A DNA stretch of 64,000 nucleotides, taken from Lepas anatifera. Taxonomy: Eukaryota; Arthropoda; Thecostraca; Lepadidae. Position 1 is the stretch's first letter. Each line of letters starts with the position of its first letter. Positions 1 to 11,830 of this stretch are shown here, in pieces. The position numbers were made by a program, and so were the translations under genes. The stretch lies in assembly GCA_034440635.1 (NCBI GenBank), contig JAOTON010001363.1, positions 95,068 to 159,067 of the forward strand, given 5' to 3'. The notes under the pieces are model-generated. The model saw only the letters and a list, made by a program, of their open reading frames with translations, made no database searches and had not been told where the DNA came from.

Positions 1-697
1 TGCACAAATATTAGGTACTTTATGACGTAGATACTAGACCACGAAGAACTAAAATTTTATTTCATGTAAAAAGATGTAGGATTTGATGATGTTTCATAAA
101 TACGATGAAACCAGTGGTCAAACTACTTGACTTTATTGGGAAACATCATATTTAAACTAGACAGTGAGAGTAAGAATGCGGTGAGATTATAAGCAAAACT
201 ACAAATAGATTTGGTAAACCGCCGGAACGCGGTCATTTTTAACCGAACACACGCCCGCCACGCCCGCCCGCGGGCGGGCGGGAGGCTAGTTGTAAGACAG
301 CTCCTGGCAGATGAAGTTGGTACTATACATAAAACCACAAGTGATTCGAGTTTGTTCTCCCTTTGAATTTGATTGGATGTACATATTTGATCCCAGAGAA
401 GCGAAATACATGAATTGATGCTCGTTCATAGATCTCAGCACACGGCTTCCGCGGGTGTTGAATGGGGAAATATGGTGAAATCAGAACTTTACATAAACAA
501 ACTCAGAGACGGGTATCTTCTCTCAAATTTGCATTGGGCACCAGACGATGGCGGATTTGACAGTGGCTATTTGAACGGCAGGTGGAGGGGGGCTGCTGGG
601 TCCAAAATCGTAAATAATCATATGACGTGTTTTTTTCAAATCTGTTAAAATCGGCAGGTTTGGGGGCAGATGCCTCTTTTGTAACCCCCCCCTGGAT
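1..697. other. unassigned flank
   Basis: No coding region or repeat can be supported here. The only structure seen is a perfect 20-base GC palindrome at 261-280 (CGCCCGCCCG followed by its mirror complement). Open frames are short and not protein-like. Confidence 0.5.
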
Positions 698-1524
698 CCG
701 CCAGTGATACCAGCGAAAGAAATTGGCGAAAAATATATTTCTCTCTACTTGAAAAATATTGATTCCGACACTGCTATTTATTTTTGTATCTTCGGCAAAA
801 CTTTTGGAGGCCACTCACCTGTTATTGAAATATATTATCAATTTATTACATTAGGTAACCTAAAGTTCAAAAGTTCAAACTAACGATAGCGATAAAAGGC
901 TTGAACATGTTCTTCATCTCAATGTTTTCAAAAGCTATTTTACTTTTTAAAGCAATTGTTTTTGTAATGAAAATGTCTGTGTTCCTGTACTAGTAGTTGT
1001 ATTAATTTTACGTAGCCTGTAAAAACTACAAAATGAATCAGTTTGCGCTTAAAATGAAGTATAAAATAATTGCTCAAGTCTTCAATCTCGGTATTTCAGC
1101 CCTTTTCTGCAAAATTCCCAGCATGACGAAACTTTTGCGTCAGATAGGTAGGCCACATGACCCAGGCATGAGAATTCCTGCGCTTCTGTTTGGCCAATTG
1201 TGATTTCTTTAAAGTTCTATATTTCTGTTAAAAAAATGTTTTGGAGTGTTGTTTTTTAATAATATTTTCTGTGATAGTTCACAAGTTCTACACCACTGTT
1301 TAAGTCGCATATGACGAAGTTCTTAGAGCAATTGATGGCCATAGCCGAGGTTACGTCATTTAATCGATAGTGAGAATTCTTGATAAGTCTTCTAGAAATG
1401 TTAACTTTGAGAGCGATGTTAAGGCATTTGGAGGCTGAATTCGCAAAAATGAGCATAGTACTACTGAAACGCCTTTTTGTGACCTTTTGATCTAGCCAAT
1501 AATTTTTGACGCATCTCCCTTTAA
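698..1524 (-). mobile_element. TTAA miniature element, family E, older copy
   Basis: This stretch is the diverged reverse complement of the element at 22,984-23,770. Shared blocks include the segment around 'cttcggcaaaa.ttttgg.ggcc', the 'gacgcaaaagttttg' area and the end 'gcatctccctttaa'. The right end carries TTAA at 1521-1524. The left end is degraded, so 698 is approximate. There is no transposase, so it is non-autonomous. A TTAA target fits the piggyBac superfamily, but the terminal bases do not prove it. Confidence 0.6.
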
Positions 1525-2950
1525 GGGAGACACCATTCCCTGGTACCCCCCAGGTTCCACGACCAGTGGGGGCGATAATGGCCTTCATCATGCGCACAAT
1601 AACTATTGGAGAACAAGGGACAGGTCTTCAGACATCTATTCTAAGCTAGAACGGCACTGGTCCAGAATGACCGAAAACATGCTGGGCTGAGGACAATTGG
1701 GGAGGCAGATGATCATAAAGGATTTCAGTTTGCTTATAAAAATATACTGCTGTTGGCTACTCTGGTACTTACTTACCAATGAATGGTTGAAAGTAACACC
1801 TCTTGGAATTTCTTCAGCTAGACGGAGATCTGTAGATCTGTAGGTAGGTATGGCCAGAAGCTAGACGTCCGCAGTGATGCTTCTTTGTAATTGGGATTAT
1901 GCAGTGGACTTGTCGAAAGTTATTGTAGGTATTATTTGGTTAAGTTTCACACGAAGGGCACACTTATCAGTAGAAAGTCGCACGTCAAATATCCACATTT
2001 CCGCAAAAGATACCTTTTATCTTGATTTGCCTGTTACCTGGGCTGTAATGTTGCACGGTTAGAATATACACTAATATGTTGATACTACTGCTCTGCAAAG
2101 CCGCTGCTACAACAATGGCGGCAGAAAATTATGATTTTGAAATTCTGCTGCAAAGTCGGTTGTTTGCGCATGATCAGTACGGCATTAGCCTGGCCGGAGT
2201 TATCCGAGGTTACGGCAGGCAGTGCCCGAGGTGTGCCCGAGTTACGAGAGCAGCTGGCGACAAGTGAACCTGGCCGCAGCTGTGCCCGCTTTGCTGGGAG
2301 TTACGTCTAAAGCGGGCCCAACTCGGGCCAGCTCCGTGACGGAGTTATCCAGATACTGGCCCACTTTGGCCCGATCAGATGAGTCTGTCCAAGTCCATCT
2401 AAAGCGGGCCGAAGTCGGTTTAGGTAGGGCCGCCCGACTTGTTTGCAGTTGATCCCACGATAATTGCTGGCTGGGACATGATAGGTTTTGTCGGCCAAAA
2501 GTGGCGCCCCTTGATCTGGATGGCGCCCCCCGAAAGGTGCCTCTCCAATCTGCGACCCTGGATCCGCTTATGCCCGCTACGTAGTCGTATTAATTTACTG
2601 GTCGCGTACGCTACTGGCCGACATTGCACCTCTGCTCAATACCGACATGACAAAACTACACGAAAAATAATTCGAATAGCATATGTGGTGCACTGCTTCT
2701 CCATCCTGTTTTCGGTACACACAAATACCACAGTCACCAGCTGCAGGCGTTTGTGTTTACCTTATATCAATGTACTAAACTAGTATTATTTTTGGCATAT
2801 TCCTAGTATATTATACTAAAACGGAGAACGTGACGTTGTGCTAAGGCATCCGTCAGGGCCAAATACCTACATTTTGCGGCTAGCACCGATAATTATCTTA
2901 TGCTCGCGTTCCCCAATGTGCAGAACGACTACAAAAGCTTCCTTCATCGA
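1525..2950. other. unassigned interval
   Basis: No gene is supported. Around 2,500-2,575 there is 'cgaccctggatccgctta', a motif that recurs as 'GGATCCGCC' near 700 and 28.59 kb and looks like the end of a short hAT-like element. No pair of ends could be defined here. Confidence 0.4.
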
Positions 2951-3061
2951 GCAAGCTACAAGAGGATACTCACCTTGACCCAAGTACATTCTGCATTGTT
3001 CACAACATTAAGTGTAACATAAATTCACGGACCATCGCAAGGAAGCTTTCAAGAGTCATTT

Positions 3062-3484
3062 ATGTATGTGCATACATGTGCTACTATGAACATGTTCCGG
3101 AAATTATTATTGCACATTTTCCGAGCCATATTATTAAAATTGAACTCTGAAAAATGCCGAAAGACGACCGGAAGCAAAAACCCAAGATATGACATGAATT
3201 CCACTTCACAGCAGGAAACCACTGCTGGATGTTCGCAGTGTGGAAAACTTAACAAAAGAAAAAGACACATCATATGCAGTCTCTGCCATCAACCTTGGCA
3301 CCTCACATGTGTGAAACTAACGAGGGCACAGGCTGACGTCCTAAGTCATTGGTGGTGTCCCACCTGCATGGATAATTCAACTGGCTTCAATCAGCCCATA
3401 AATACGAATGTGGAAAAACGCCGTCTGAGCAGGTTTCCTCCGAAGGCTTCGGTTTGGCAAGATCCTTGGCATCTCTTAAGCTGA
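3062..3484 (+). pseudogene. PHD-finger segment of the non-LTR element
   Basis: This is the first coding segment, 140 codons with no certain start. It has the eight ligands of a PHD finger in C4HC3 order: C57, C60, C72, C75, H80, C83, C99 and C102, with a Trp just before the last pair (WWCPTC). In known families PHD fingers read histone tails. In retrotransposon proteins they may help choose chromatin targets, which is inference here. The reading frame changes near 3,450, where the following segment continues in another frame. An alternative is a host PHD gene, but the in-line RT makes the element the simpler reading. Confidence 0.65.
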
Positions 3485-4345
3485 CTAACCGAGTCCTGAG
3501 GAGGATACCTAGGGGTGCCAGAATCCTAACCGCCGATGCCCTGACACATTTGCTAACAACTGCCCTGAGTGATCTGTCGGCGCGGAGCTGGGTAAGCTCC
3601 TGCAGTTTGGTCCTATTGCACTGGTTGTCCCATCAGGTGGCTCAGAAGTATCTTTGACGACCAAATTGAAGCGTCAGATACCTAGTTATATGGAAGACAA
3701 AACCATCCAATCCAACCCTCTTGAAACTGAACAAATATGGCGAGAAGGAAGGACTGCCGTCACACGCACAGAGCATCTTAAGCGTAGTGTAGCAGCCAAG
3801 CTAGCAGACACAGACATCAAAGGGGCGATCCGTCTTTTAACATCCAGGGACGAGATCGCTCCCCACTCTGACGATGTCGTAGAGGCCTTAAGGCATAAAC
3901 ATCCGCCAGCGCCGGAAGACCTCTGTCTGCCAGCTGCACCTGACAGCAGTGACAGCGCCTATACAGCAACAGAGGCGGAGGTGGTGGCAGCAATAGCCTC
4001 CTTTAATACGGGATCAAGCGCTGGTCTGGACGCGCTAAGACCAGCACATCTCAAAGACCTGACGAGCCGTGCCGCTTCAGAAGCTGGTACACGCCTGATC
4101 ACAGCATTAACTGCCCTAACAAACAAGGCTCTAAGAGGTAAAATTCCTGCATTTGCGAGGGAAGCCGTCTTCGGCGCATCCTTAACCGCCCTGAAAAAGC
4201 CAGGTGGAGGTATAAGGCCTATCGCCGTGGGCTCTGTTTTCCGTAGGCTGGCAGCTAAAGTTGGCCTAAAGCCCATCAGCTCCGCATTAGGTCTTGAGCT
4301 CTGCCCCATCCAACTGGGGTTCGAACCCCGGGAGGATGTGAGGCA
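3480..4345 (+). pseudogene. reverse transcriptase N-terminal part, frame-broken
   Basis: Two frames join here. Frame 1 (3,454-3,590) gives a basic stretch containing 'RRIPRGAR'. Frame 0 (about 3,588-4,345) gives a segment with 'FNTGSSAGLDALRPAHL' and 'LKKPGGGIRPIAVGSVFRR'. The latter are the finger and palm motifs ahead of the catalytic site in non-LTR RTs (the P-G-G-.-R-P-I-A pattern). Frame changes lie near 3,590 and near 4,322. The segment continues the PHD region upstream and the catalytic core downstream. Confidence 0.75.
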
Positions 4346-4957
4346 GCCGCCCATGCATCTCGCCTCTACATTGCCAACATGGAAGATGAAGAGATAATAG
4401 TTAAAGTGGACATGAAGAATGCCTTCAACACTCTACGCAGAGATCATTTTCTCCGTGCAGTTCTGGAGCATGCCCCGTCACTTTATCCTCTTCTTTGTCA
4501 ATCATACCATAGGCCCACTCCTATATACTTTGGCCGCACAGAACTCCACTCAGAGACAGGTATCCAACAAGGTGACCCGTGTGGGCCTGCCATCTTCGCC
4601 CTCACAATACAGCCAGTCACTAGCCTTGTCACATCAGCATTCAATTGCTGGTACTTGGACGACGGCACGATCGGCGGAGATGTAGCCAGCGTCAGCGCCG
4701 ACCTGGTAATGCTCTGGCCAGCAATGAGCGCCATTGGCTTACAAGTAAACGCTGAGAAGTGCCAAATAATCCTTCCAAAAGCCCCATCTGAGAAGGCAGA
4801 GTGTTTCACACCGGGAGACATCCTAGATATTATCCCTGGGTCCTCCATACTAAAGGAAGAAGAGCAAACCGTTCTCGGAGCACCTTTGACTGCAACAGCT
4901 ACCGATAAAATAATCAGGAAGAAAAGTGGAGAGCTGGAGCTCATGATCAACGTCTAA
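4345..4957 (+). pseudogene. reverse transcriptase catalytic core (YLDD)
   Basis: This segment carries the polymerase active site. Numbered from the Met at 4,379, motif A is VDMKNAFN with D11, motif B is GIQQGDPCGP at 61-70, and motif C is YLDD at 92-95 followed by G. These are the metal-binding aspartates and the substrate-binding loop used for target-primed reverse transcription. The frame is entered by a change near 4,322 and ends prematurely at 4,957, after which the protein continues in another frame, so the copy is not functional. Motif C followed by 'DGTIGG' is typical of the RLE-bearing elements common in invertebrates (from memory of the family). Confidence 0.85.
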
Positions 4958-4982
4958 AATATCTTGACGCCCACACTTCACT

Positions 4983-6356
4983 TTTTTGCTGAGGAACTGT
5001 CTGTGGCTGCCGAAATTGCAGTACATCCTACGGGTCTCACCCGCTTACCAACTACCAGAACTACTGCAGGCTCTCGACAGTAGCCTTATGGCTGCCGTCA
5101 CTGATATTACCAACACCAAATTTCAAGAAGCTAACTGGACTCAAGCCGTCCTCCCAACACGCTACGGTGGACTTGGTCTTCGCCGCGCAGAAGACGTCGC
5201 CCTCCCCAGCTTTATTGCATCCATACATGGCTGCCGCCAATTGATATCATCTTTGCTTCCTGAACGCTTAGCACAGATATCGGTGCAGGAGTACGGGACA
5301 GCCCTAGAAGCATGGGAGCAAAATGCGAACGGGGCAGATGTTCCAGAGGAGAACGCGAGGAGTAGTCAAAAACACTGCGATGCAATCCTTTCCGAACAAA
5401 CATTCCTAAAACTTCTCCTCGGGGCAAACCAGTTCACCCGAGCCCGCCTCTTGAGCGCCCGCACCTCTGAAAGCGGGGCCTGGCTGCGCGCTATCCCCTC
5501 ATCCAGCCTCGGCACGCTCCTTGACGATGCCACACTGAGAATTGCCGTAGCGCTATGCGTTGGCGCAGATGTGTGCATCCCTCACCAATGTCGTCGCGGC
5601 TCTACGGCTGACACCAAAGGCTACCACGCCCTCATATATCGCCTCAGCGCAGGCCGCCTTCCCCGTCATGCAGCCCTCAATGACATCGTAAGACGATCCC
5701 TACAGACTGCAGGCCTTCCATCCATCCTGGAACCTTCTGGCCTGGATCGCGGGGATGGTAAAAGGCCAGACGGTATGACGGTGTTCCCATTCTCCCGGGG
5801 GAAGAGCCTGGTGTGGGATGCAACTTGTGTTAACATGTACGCCGCAACAAATATCGGGCAAGCAGCAACATCAGCAGGAGCCGTGGCAGAAGAAGCCGAA
5901 GAGAGGAAAAGGCAAAAATATGCGGATCTAATGCAACGATTCCAAATTCATCCAGTTGCATTTGAAACTGGTGGAGCCTGCGGCCTAACCGCCAAGGCGT
6001 TCATCCGTGAGCTAGGTTCTCGCCTTGCAGTTGTCTCTGGTGACCGCCGCGAAACTGAATGGCTGCTCCAACGGTTTTCTTTGGCCATTGCTCGCGGGAA
6101 CGCTGCCTCAATTATTCTCGCTCCGCGTGCCACTACATTTCCAAGAAAACCAGAGCTCACCAGGCCAGTGCAGGTTCAGGAGAACCAAACGAAGGGAGCA
6201 CCGAACACGCAGATACCAACCTGCTCAGGCGTTTCTTGTTCATCTCGCGAAACAACAAACATTGGCCTTTTCACAGCAGTTCCAGGAGAGCCAACAGAAA
6301 CCAAGTGGCCACTGCAAGAAACACCTGACACCCCCGACCAGAAAAATACCGTCTAG
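4983..6356 (+). pseudogene. RT thumb plus restriction-like endonuclease domain
   Basis: This is about 456 codons open to the TAG at 6,354-6,356. It holds the thumb and linker region (YGGLGLRRAEDVALPSFIAS at about 60-79), a remnant zinc knuckle (C202, H214; positions 204 and 218, usually Cys in relatives as I recall them, are Arg and Tyr) and 'AGRLPRHAALNDIVRRSL' at 222-239. After that comes the nuclease signature RPDG at 260-263 with WDATC, D278, about 15 residues on, matching the PD-(D/E)xK fold that nicks the target in R2-type elements. Two frame changes at about 4,951-4,984 separate it from the catalytic core. The first codon TTG at 4,986 is not a real start. Confidence 0.75.
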
Positions 6357-6438
6357 TATTCAAGGAAATGGCAGGCAGGTCCCCCGGAACGGAAACCGAG
6401 CACGCGACGGAACAACTTCCGGAGGAAGCAGGCCCTAG

Positions 6439-7998
6439 TTGGAACCTGATGGCGGATCCAAAATGGGCTAGGTACCTTAAGCGGGTAAAGGGGCATCAAA
6501 ACACTTTCGTTGGCCTCCCCGCATGTACGGTGACTCCAAGAACAGCGGCAAGGAGTGCGGGTCGCCGCCGGTGCCGACGGTGACGCCATGCACCACACCC
6601 CGCCGCTGCAGCCCTCGGTCCGCGCTGGAAGCGTGATGCACGCGCCGATGCTAATGAAAGCGGAAAAGGCCAGCTTGAAAATGGCTATATCTATATATGA
6701 CCATGCTCTTCATAATCCTTAGAATGTATATTTTATAATGCCTACAGTCTCGGAAATATATAGTTGCAGTGGACCAAAAAAGACAAACTCACCTGAAGGA
6801 ATTCCTGTGGATCAAGATACCTTCCCTGTGGACCGCTCCAGTTGTGAGCCTGACTTGGCGGCGCTGGCTTGTGTTATTTGAAATGCCGTCACAGAGAGTA
6901 TCGAATTCGTCGTACTTTTGAAGTTTGCGCTTTTGTGATGGCGGCACAACATCGCTAACTAGTTAATCTCGGTGTTCAGATACCAATTTAACACCAAGTT
7001 GTACGTTATTTTTCTCAAAGCGATTGGCAAATATCAAGGCGTCTTCAACCGATTCTTCATTCCAATTATAATCGATCTCATGATACACAGTGTGCGTAAC
7101 GGATACCACAACAGAGTGTTCATGCCATGCTACAACCCGTCTGCATTATCACACGACTGAAGTTCAGTGCGACCTCTCCAACCGCCTGAGCGATGGCTGA
7201 GAATAAGCTGTAAGTACTGTGGATTTTTAAGCACATCCCGAGGCTTAGGGTAGCTATGACTACTTTTGCTTTCATTCATTGGTGTTACCAGTTGCTAGCC
7301 TTTCATGACCGTGTCCTAACGTTGCCCCCAAAGCTTCCAGCAGGCGTAGAAAATAGGTGGCCTTCGCTGTGGACGTAATATTGGGCCGAAAATGATTTGA
7401 AGCATGTACGGTTGGCACGTTAATATGAATACGCCGGCAGACAATAGGTCCCCCTCGACCCAGATACCGCTATCCCCCCTTAAAACTAGTACGCAGGTAA
7501 ATTGTTGAACAAAATAGCACTAGGTCGGAACCAGACCCAGCATTGGTTATAGTTTCCGTTCTTTAATTTGCCGTAAGATGAAGCAAGTGACACAAATAGT
7601 TGTGCAGAGTGTAACTTTAACATTTTCCTCTCTAAAAAAAGTAACCGAGCTTCTTCCGATTGTTTTTTTTATTCACTTTCCGTGACATAAAGACTGAGAT
7701 GTGCATGTCTGGTAATGCCCTCGGAATAATGGAGTATTTTACTATTTCCATTGTCACACTTCCTGGGCACATGGTTTCTTTCAAGAAAAAAACATTATCG
7801 ATGAGCTTGAAGCCAATTTTGAAACTCAGGATAGCATATTGCCTTAAATTGGCCGCGTTGAAAAAACACTTATTTTTCCAATCCGTTTAACGCACCGAAA
7901 TTGTCGCGTCCTTCAAGCGCAACAGCTGACGCAGGCTGCAGTTCTGTCATAGCAACGGAGAGAAAGCCGTTGCTATGTCCACTCTCTGTATGTAGCTC
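6439..7998. other. unassigned interval after the non-LTR element
   Basis: The sequence changes from GC-rich to AT-rich after about 6,660. The 3' untranslated part of the non-LTR element may extend into it, but no tail is visible. No splice-flanked coding segment is recognised, and the open frames at 6,972-7,160 and 7,660-7,890 look non-coding. Confidence 0.4.
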
Positions 7999-8575
7999 TG
8001 TGGTGGGAATGACCTAGGACCCTAAAAAGATGATAAAACAGAAGACAAGCAAAAGCGCTAAAAGACTTGCAGCCTAAAAGCCAAAGTCCAGCAACTAAGA
8101 CGTCTAAACCCTAAAAAGGTCAAAAAGGCTAAGTCAATTTAAATATAAAGACAAAAGCGTTGGATGAGCTAAACGTAACGCTTCGGTCATAGACCTTGGT
8201 CAAGCGAGGAGTGCATGATGGAGGTGGCTAGAGGCTTGACGTAAACTTTTTTTGCCAAAAAAATAAAAGAAACTAAGGTAACTTTGTCTGCAAAAATAGT
8301 TTAACTCAGGCCTCCAGCCACCTCCACCTTACACTACTCGCCTGACGACGGCCAAATACCGAAAAGTTGCATTTTTCTCATCCCATGTTTTTTTCTTTAT
8401 CTTTACCTTCTCGTAGTTTTCTTGGGCTTTTTAGGTTTAGACATCCTAGTTTCTGAACTTTGGCTTTATAGGCTTTATTTTATAGGCTTTATAGGCTTTA
8501 TTGGCTTTATTTTACTGTCTTCTCTTTTATCATCTTTTTAGGGTCCTTAATCATTCCCACAACACCAGGGCCTTG
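7999..8575. mobile_element. foldback element (~575 bp imperfect palindrome)
   Basis: The two halves are inverted copies. The left end 'ggaccctaaaaagatgat' (from about 8,016) matches the complement of 'atcatctttttagggtcc' near 8,547. Inner parts also pair: 'gatggaggtggct' at about 8,218 pairs with 'agccacctccacctt' at about 8,317. Imperfect pairing therefore runs from the ends to a loop at about 8,250-8,305. There is no coding capacity. This is a foldback or miniature inverted-repeat element. Target duplications were not identified. Confidence 0.7.
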
Positions 8576-8811
8576 TATAACATACAAACTAGGCGGGACT
8601 CGTCCCACCTTGTCTGGCCAGATCCCACCTAGTTCAGTAGAAAATCCAACCTAATTTATACTGGCTTGGGTGGAAACTGTGTGTAATAAAAAATCATTTA
8701 AGCTCAAGAACATTATAGAAGATATGTACATCACATGAGACCTACTCACGGTCTGTTGTTCGTAAGTTCCATCTGATGCATGTTTTATTTTGGACCATCA
8801 TAAGCTGAGCT

Positions 8812-10246
8812 TTATCCGCGCCCCACCAGGAGCATCGATGGCCCCTCTAAATCCGAAAATACGGGGGTTATCGCAAATGTGCAAAGTGCATTAGAAAGCT
8901 CGGGTGAATTCAGTAATATTTAAGTTCGCATTTTAAGCGCTCAGGTCAATGGTTCGACCTCCAGAGGTCAAAAATGTGCAATGCTTAAAGGGAATATGGC
9001 ACCTTCACAACGTGATTTTAACTGAGATAGCCAAGTTGTAAAGCAGGTCGGAAAACCCGGTACTCCATATTTCATTTGTCTTGGAACTCGATATTTCCGT
9101 AGAAAAAAGCTAAAACCTACCTGACACCAGCCCCCTCAGCCCCCGTCGCCGGCGGCCATTGTTGTGAGCTACTGGTGTGACGACATACGCTGACGTCACG
9201 ATGAGCATCAGCCAATCGAAGCCCTTGAAGCGTTTCAAGTATGGTAGGGGTTGCCAGATCGTGACATCATCCACAGTCTGATATTTATTTCTTTTTCTAG
9301 AGGAGTATTTTTAAAATCAAATATTGAGCTTATTGTACATTTTTCAGAGAAATCATGAGTGGTATCATTATTTTTAACTAAAAGTACGCCTAATTACACG
9401 AATTTCAAGGATTCAACCAAGGTGCCACATTCCCTTTAAGAAACCTGGGCAGGGCCAGGAGCTATTAGATCTAACCATTAGAGCTATTGAGATCTGGTAA
9501 AAATATTTTCATAGGAAAATGCCAGGGCTTTCTCTGCTTTGTGGAATATAATGAACTTCGGCCACTGATTTGACCTCCAGAGGTCACCTCGTGACCTTAT
9601 TGATCTGAGGTCACGAAAGGTCAGAGTGACCTTACCGTATACCAAAGGAAAGCCAGTGACTAGACATACACGATAACGTTTGATTCAGCCTCTTGGCTTG
9701 GTTACCTTGGCTTGGTTATTAAAAGTTATCGTCAAAATACTTTTTTAAACCTGGTGACCTGTGATGACCTCAGATAGGTCAAAGGGAAAATATCGCCCCT
9801 GGGACCGGTGAAAGGGTGTTTAAGAACGTATTGCTGAGCAATCTGAGCATTTGCAGCCATTTTTGTGACTTTTAAATCCTAAGACAGCATTTCCCATGCT
9901 TTTCTGTGGGAGAGGTCACCTTGTGACCTGACCTCAGGACACCAAATAGAAAAATCCTGGATATATATTTTTTTTACCCTGAAATGGTCATAAAGTGTAG
10001 ACAATTTCCAATCGATCGGCTTAGAAATGTAGCTATGATACAGCTAAAAACTTGAGGTGAGGTGACCTTGGTTGACCTCGCCTAGTGACCTGACCTACTG
10101 TGACCCGTAGTAAAAATTCAGGGATGATGGGAAAATGATGAGGTGAGAGGAAGAACAGTCAACCAAGGTGCTGCACCTCGTCGTGTTTCTGTTATTTTGA
10201 AAAAAACGTAGGGGGCCATCGATACTCCTCGGTGGGGCAAGGATGA
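8812..10246 (+). mobile_element. TTAA-type element, family B, interrupted copy
   Basis: The ends are inverted: 'gccccaccaggagcatcga' at the left and its imperfect complement ending 'tcggtggggc' at 10,229-10,238. The interior is rich in AGGTCA and TGACCT half-sites and matches the copies at 57,045-57,609 and 59,472-60,511 (shared 'gcaaatgtgcaaagtgcatt', 'aattcagggatgatggg'). Flanking TTAA is mutated (TTAT at the left, ATGA at the right). A smaller TTAA element is nested at 8,985-9,439. Open frames are not protein-like, so it is non-autonomous. Confidence 0.75.
8985..9439. mobile_element. TTAA miniature element, family D, nested in family B
   Basis: The flanks are TTAA at 8,985-8,988 and 9,436-9,439. 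The ends are inverted repeats of about 21 bp: left TTAAAGGGAATATGGCACC, right complement TTAAAGGGAATGTGGCACC. It interrupts family B sequence that is continuous on both sides, so it inserted later. There is no transposase. The end pattern TTAAAGGGA is shared with family E, which hints at a common source. Confidence 0.85.
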
Positions 10247-11660
10247 GAAATGCTCGCTTATGTCGGCCTACCCCAACGTGTGCGACGAAAAACCCCGCGA
10301 ATACATCAAATAATCACAAAACCGGATACAGTCTGCAGCCAATAAATAGCTCGTCTTATCTGACCGAATGCCGTAAAAACCCTCACGTCACTTTGCAACC
10401 TGGGAGCCCGCCTATCATGCCTGAGGCAGGGTTGGGTGACTGCAGCATGAATTTTTATTCCTATTTTTTTATCGGTAGCTTAGAGTTATATTTTATATAT
10501 TTCTGCGAAGAATGAGGAAAATATCTGTTCAGATGGATGAAGGCTCGTTTTTTCGACAAGATTAGTAAATTTTTCAAGGTTTTTGTTGTTTTTGAAAAGC
10601 AATTTAATATGGACAGGAGTATAGCTGCAAAGAATGAAAACATGAGGGTAATTTTTATAGAAGTATCAAAAGCCTCCCCATAAATTGTTTCTGTGACGAC
10701 GGACTCCCTGTGGAGGCTCTGGGGAGGGGAAAGCATGGAAAAAGCACCCTGCATGAACCGAATTTTGTACAGTTTCACGAAATTGGTAATGTTTTCAGCG
10801 CAAAATGTTTCTTAGCTATCGTGCCGCTGCCTCCATTTGCATATTGTTGCATTGTGTTACATAGTGTATATGGGGTGGATAAAAACTATCATGAACAAAA
10901 AGAAAAGTTTTAACGTAAGATAAATTCGAATTTTCCTTGTATCCGTCACGCACCGATTGCACGGCGCAACTTTTTTGTCATGGCCTGTCTCCAAACTGAA
11001 GCTCAGTTCTAGCATTTCTGCCTTTGTATCGGGTAGGGTTGGTTGCGTTATATGAAATCCCACCTAGTGAAAATTCCTTAGACGAGGCACTGCACACCAC
11101 TCTGCGGTTTATAGTAGGTACCTACCCTATCTACAGCAGGCCTTCCAAGAACTTATTATTTGGTATTTCAAACTTTGTGATGTTTGCAGGTTCTTTGCTA
11201 GCCCCCAAATGACATTGCTAGCCCCCAAATGACAATGTATCAATTTTGGTCATGTATCTGCAATCTTTTGTATTTTTTCTGGTAATTCACACTGAAATTT
11301 TTGAGTTTAGAGTAATTAATATTTCATATGACTTAGACGAAAATGGTCCTACAAAGCAGCGAAGAGGATTTCTTTCAGATACCTGAATTTTTTTCGGGGT
11401 AGGGGAGAGGGCATTCGCAAAGGAGAAATAAATTCACTTAATATCACTGATACCATATGAAAAGAATGCAGAATATGTATATAGAATACATCGAAACAAA
11501 ATTAAATTCAGTTTTGATATGCATTATTACCAGTAAACTGAGATAGGGTATATCTTATCAATTATTTTTATCCTGAAAACCGGAATATTACACACTGAAC
11601 CGCCACTCAAATGTATGTGAGCTACAATAAACGTATCAGCAAGCTTTTAAACCTCGGCAC
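10247..11660. other. unassigned interval
   Basis: No gene, RNA or clear repeat is supported. A short tandem doublet 'gctagcccccaaatgaca' occurs at about 11,198-11,235. The rest is AT-rich and featureless to the eye. Confidence 0.4.
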
Positions 11661-11830
11661 GTAGGTATGTATGTACAGTCAGTTGCGAAAGTATCGTTCC
11701 GCTGCCGACCCACTAGTTTGGAAGTCACTGTACGCTGTAGCGCTGAGCCGGGCGAGTGGGCGGGCATTGGGCGGGGACAGCTGAGGAGGGGTGGAACTCA
11801 CGCCTCAGACATGTTGTTTGGTCAAGTTGA
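11661..11830 (+). repeat. dispersed repeat module (copy 1)
   Basis: The sequence 'gcgaaagtatcgttccg' preceded by 'tatgtacagtcagtt' (11,668-11,701) recurs inverted at 22,786-22,818. The similarity stops abruptly after the module, as at the end of a mobile element. The identity of the element is unknown. Confidence 0.5.

Larger units (their letters stand above)
3062..6438 (+). mobile_element. decayed non-LTR retrotransposon (RLE type) with PHD finger
   Basis: Four consecutive open segments in changing frames encode, in order, a PHD zinc finger, the N-terminal and finger part of a reverse transcriptase, the RT catalytic core, and a C-terminal region with a zinc-knuckle remnant and a PD..D nuclease motif. 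This order (RT before a restriction-like endonuclease, no apurinic-type endonuclease) is that of the early-branching non-LTR groups such as CRE, R2, NeSL and Hero. The exact clade cannot be fixed by eye. Several frame changes show the copy is dead. No poly(A) tail, target duplication or 5' boundary could be defined, so the outer limits are those of the coding remnants. The G/C-biased codons differ from the AT-rich flanks. Confidence 0.8.
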
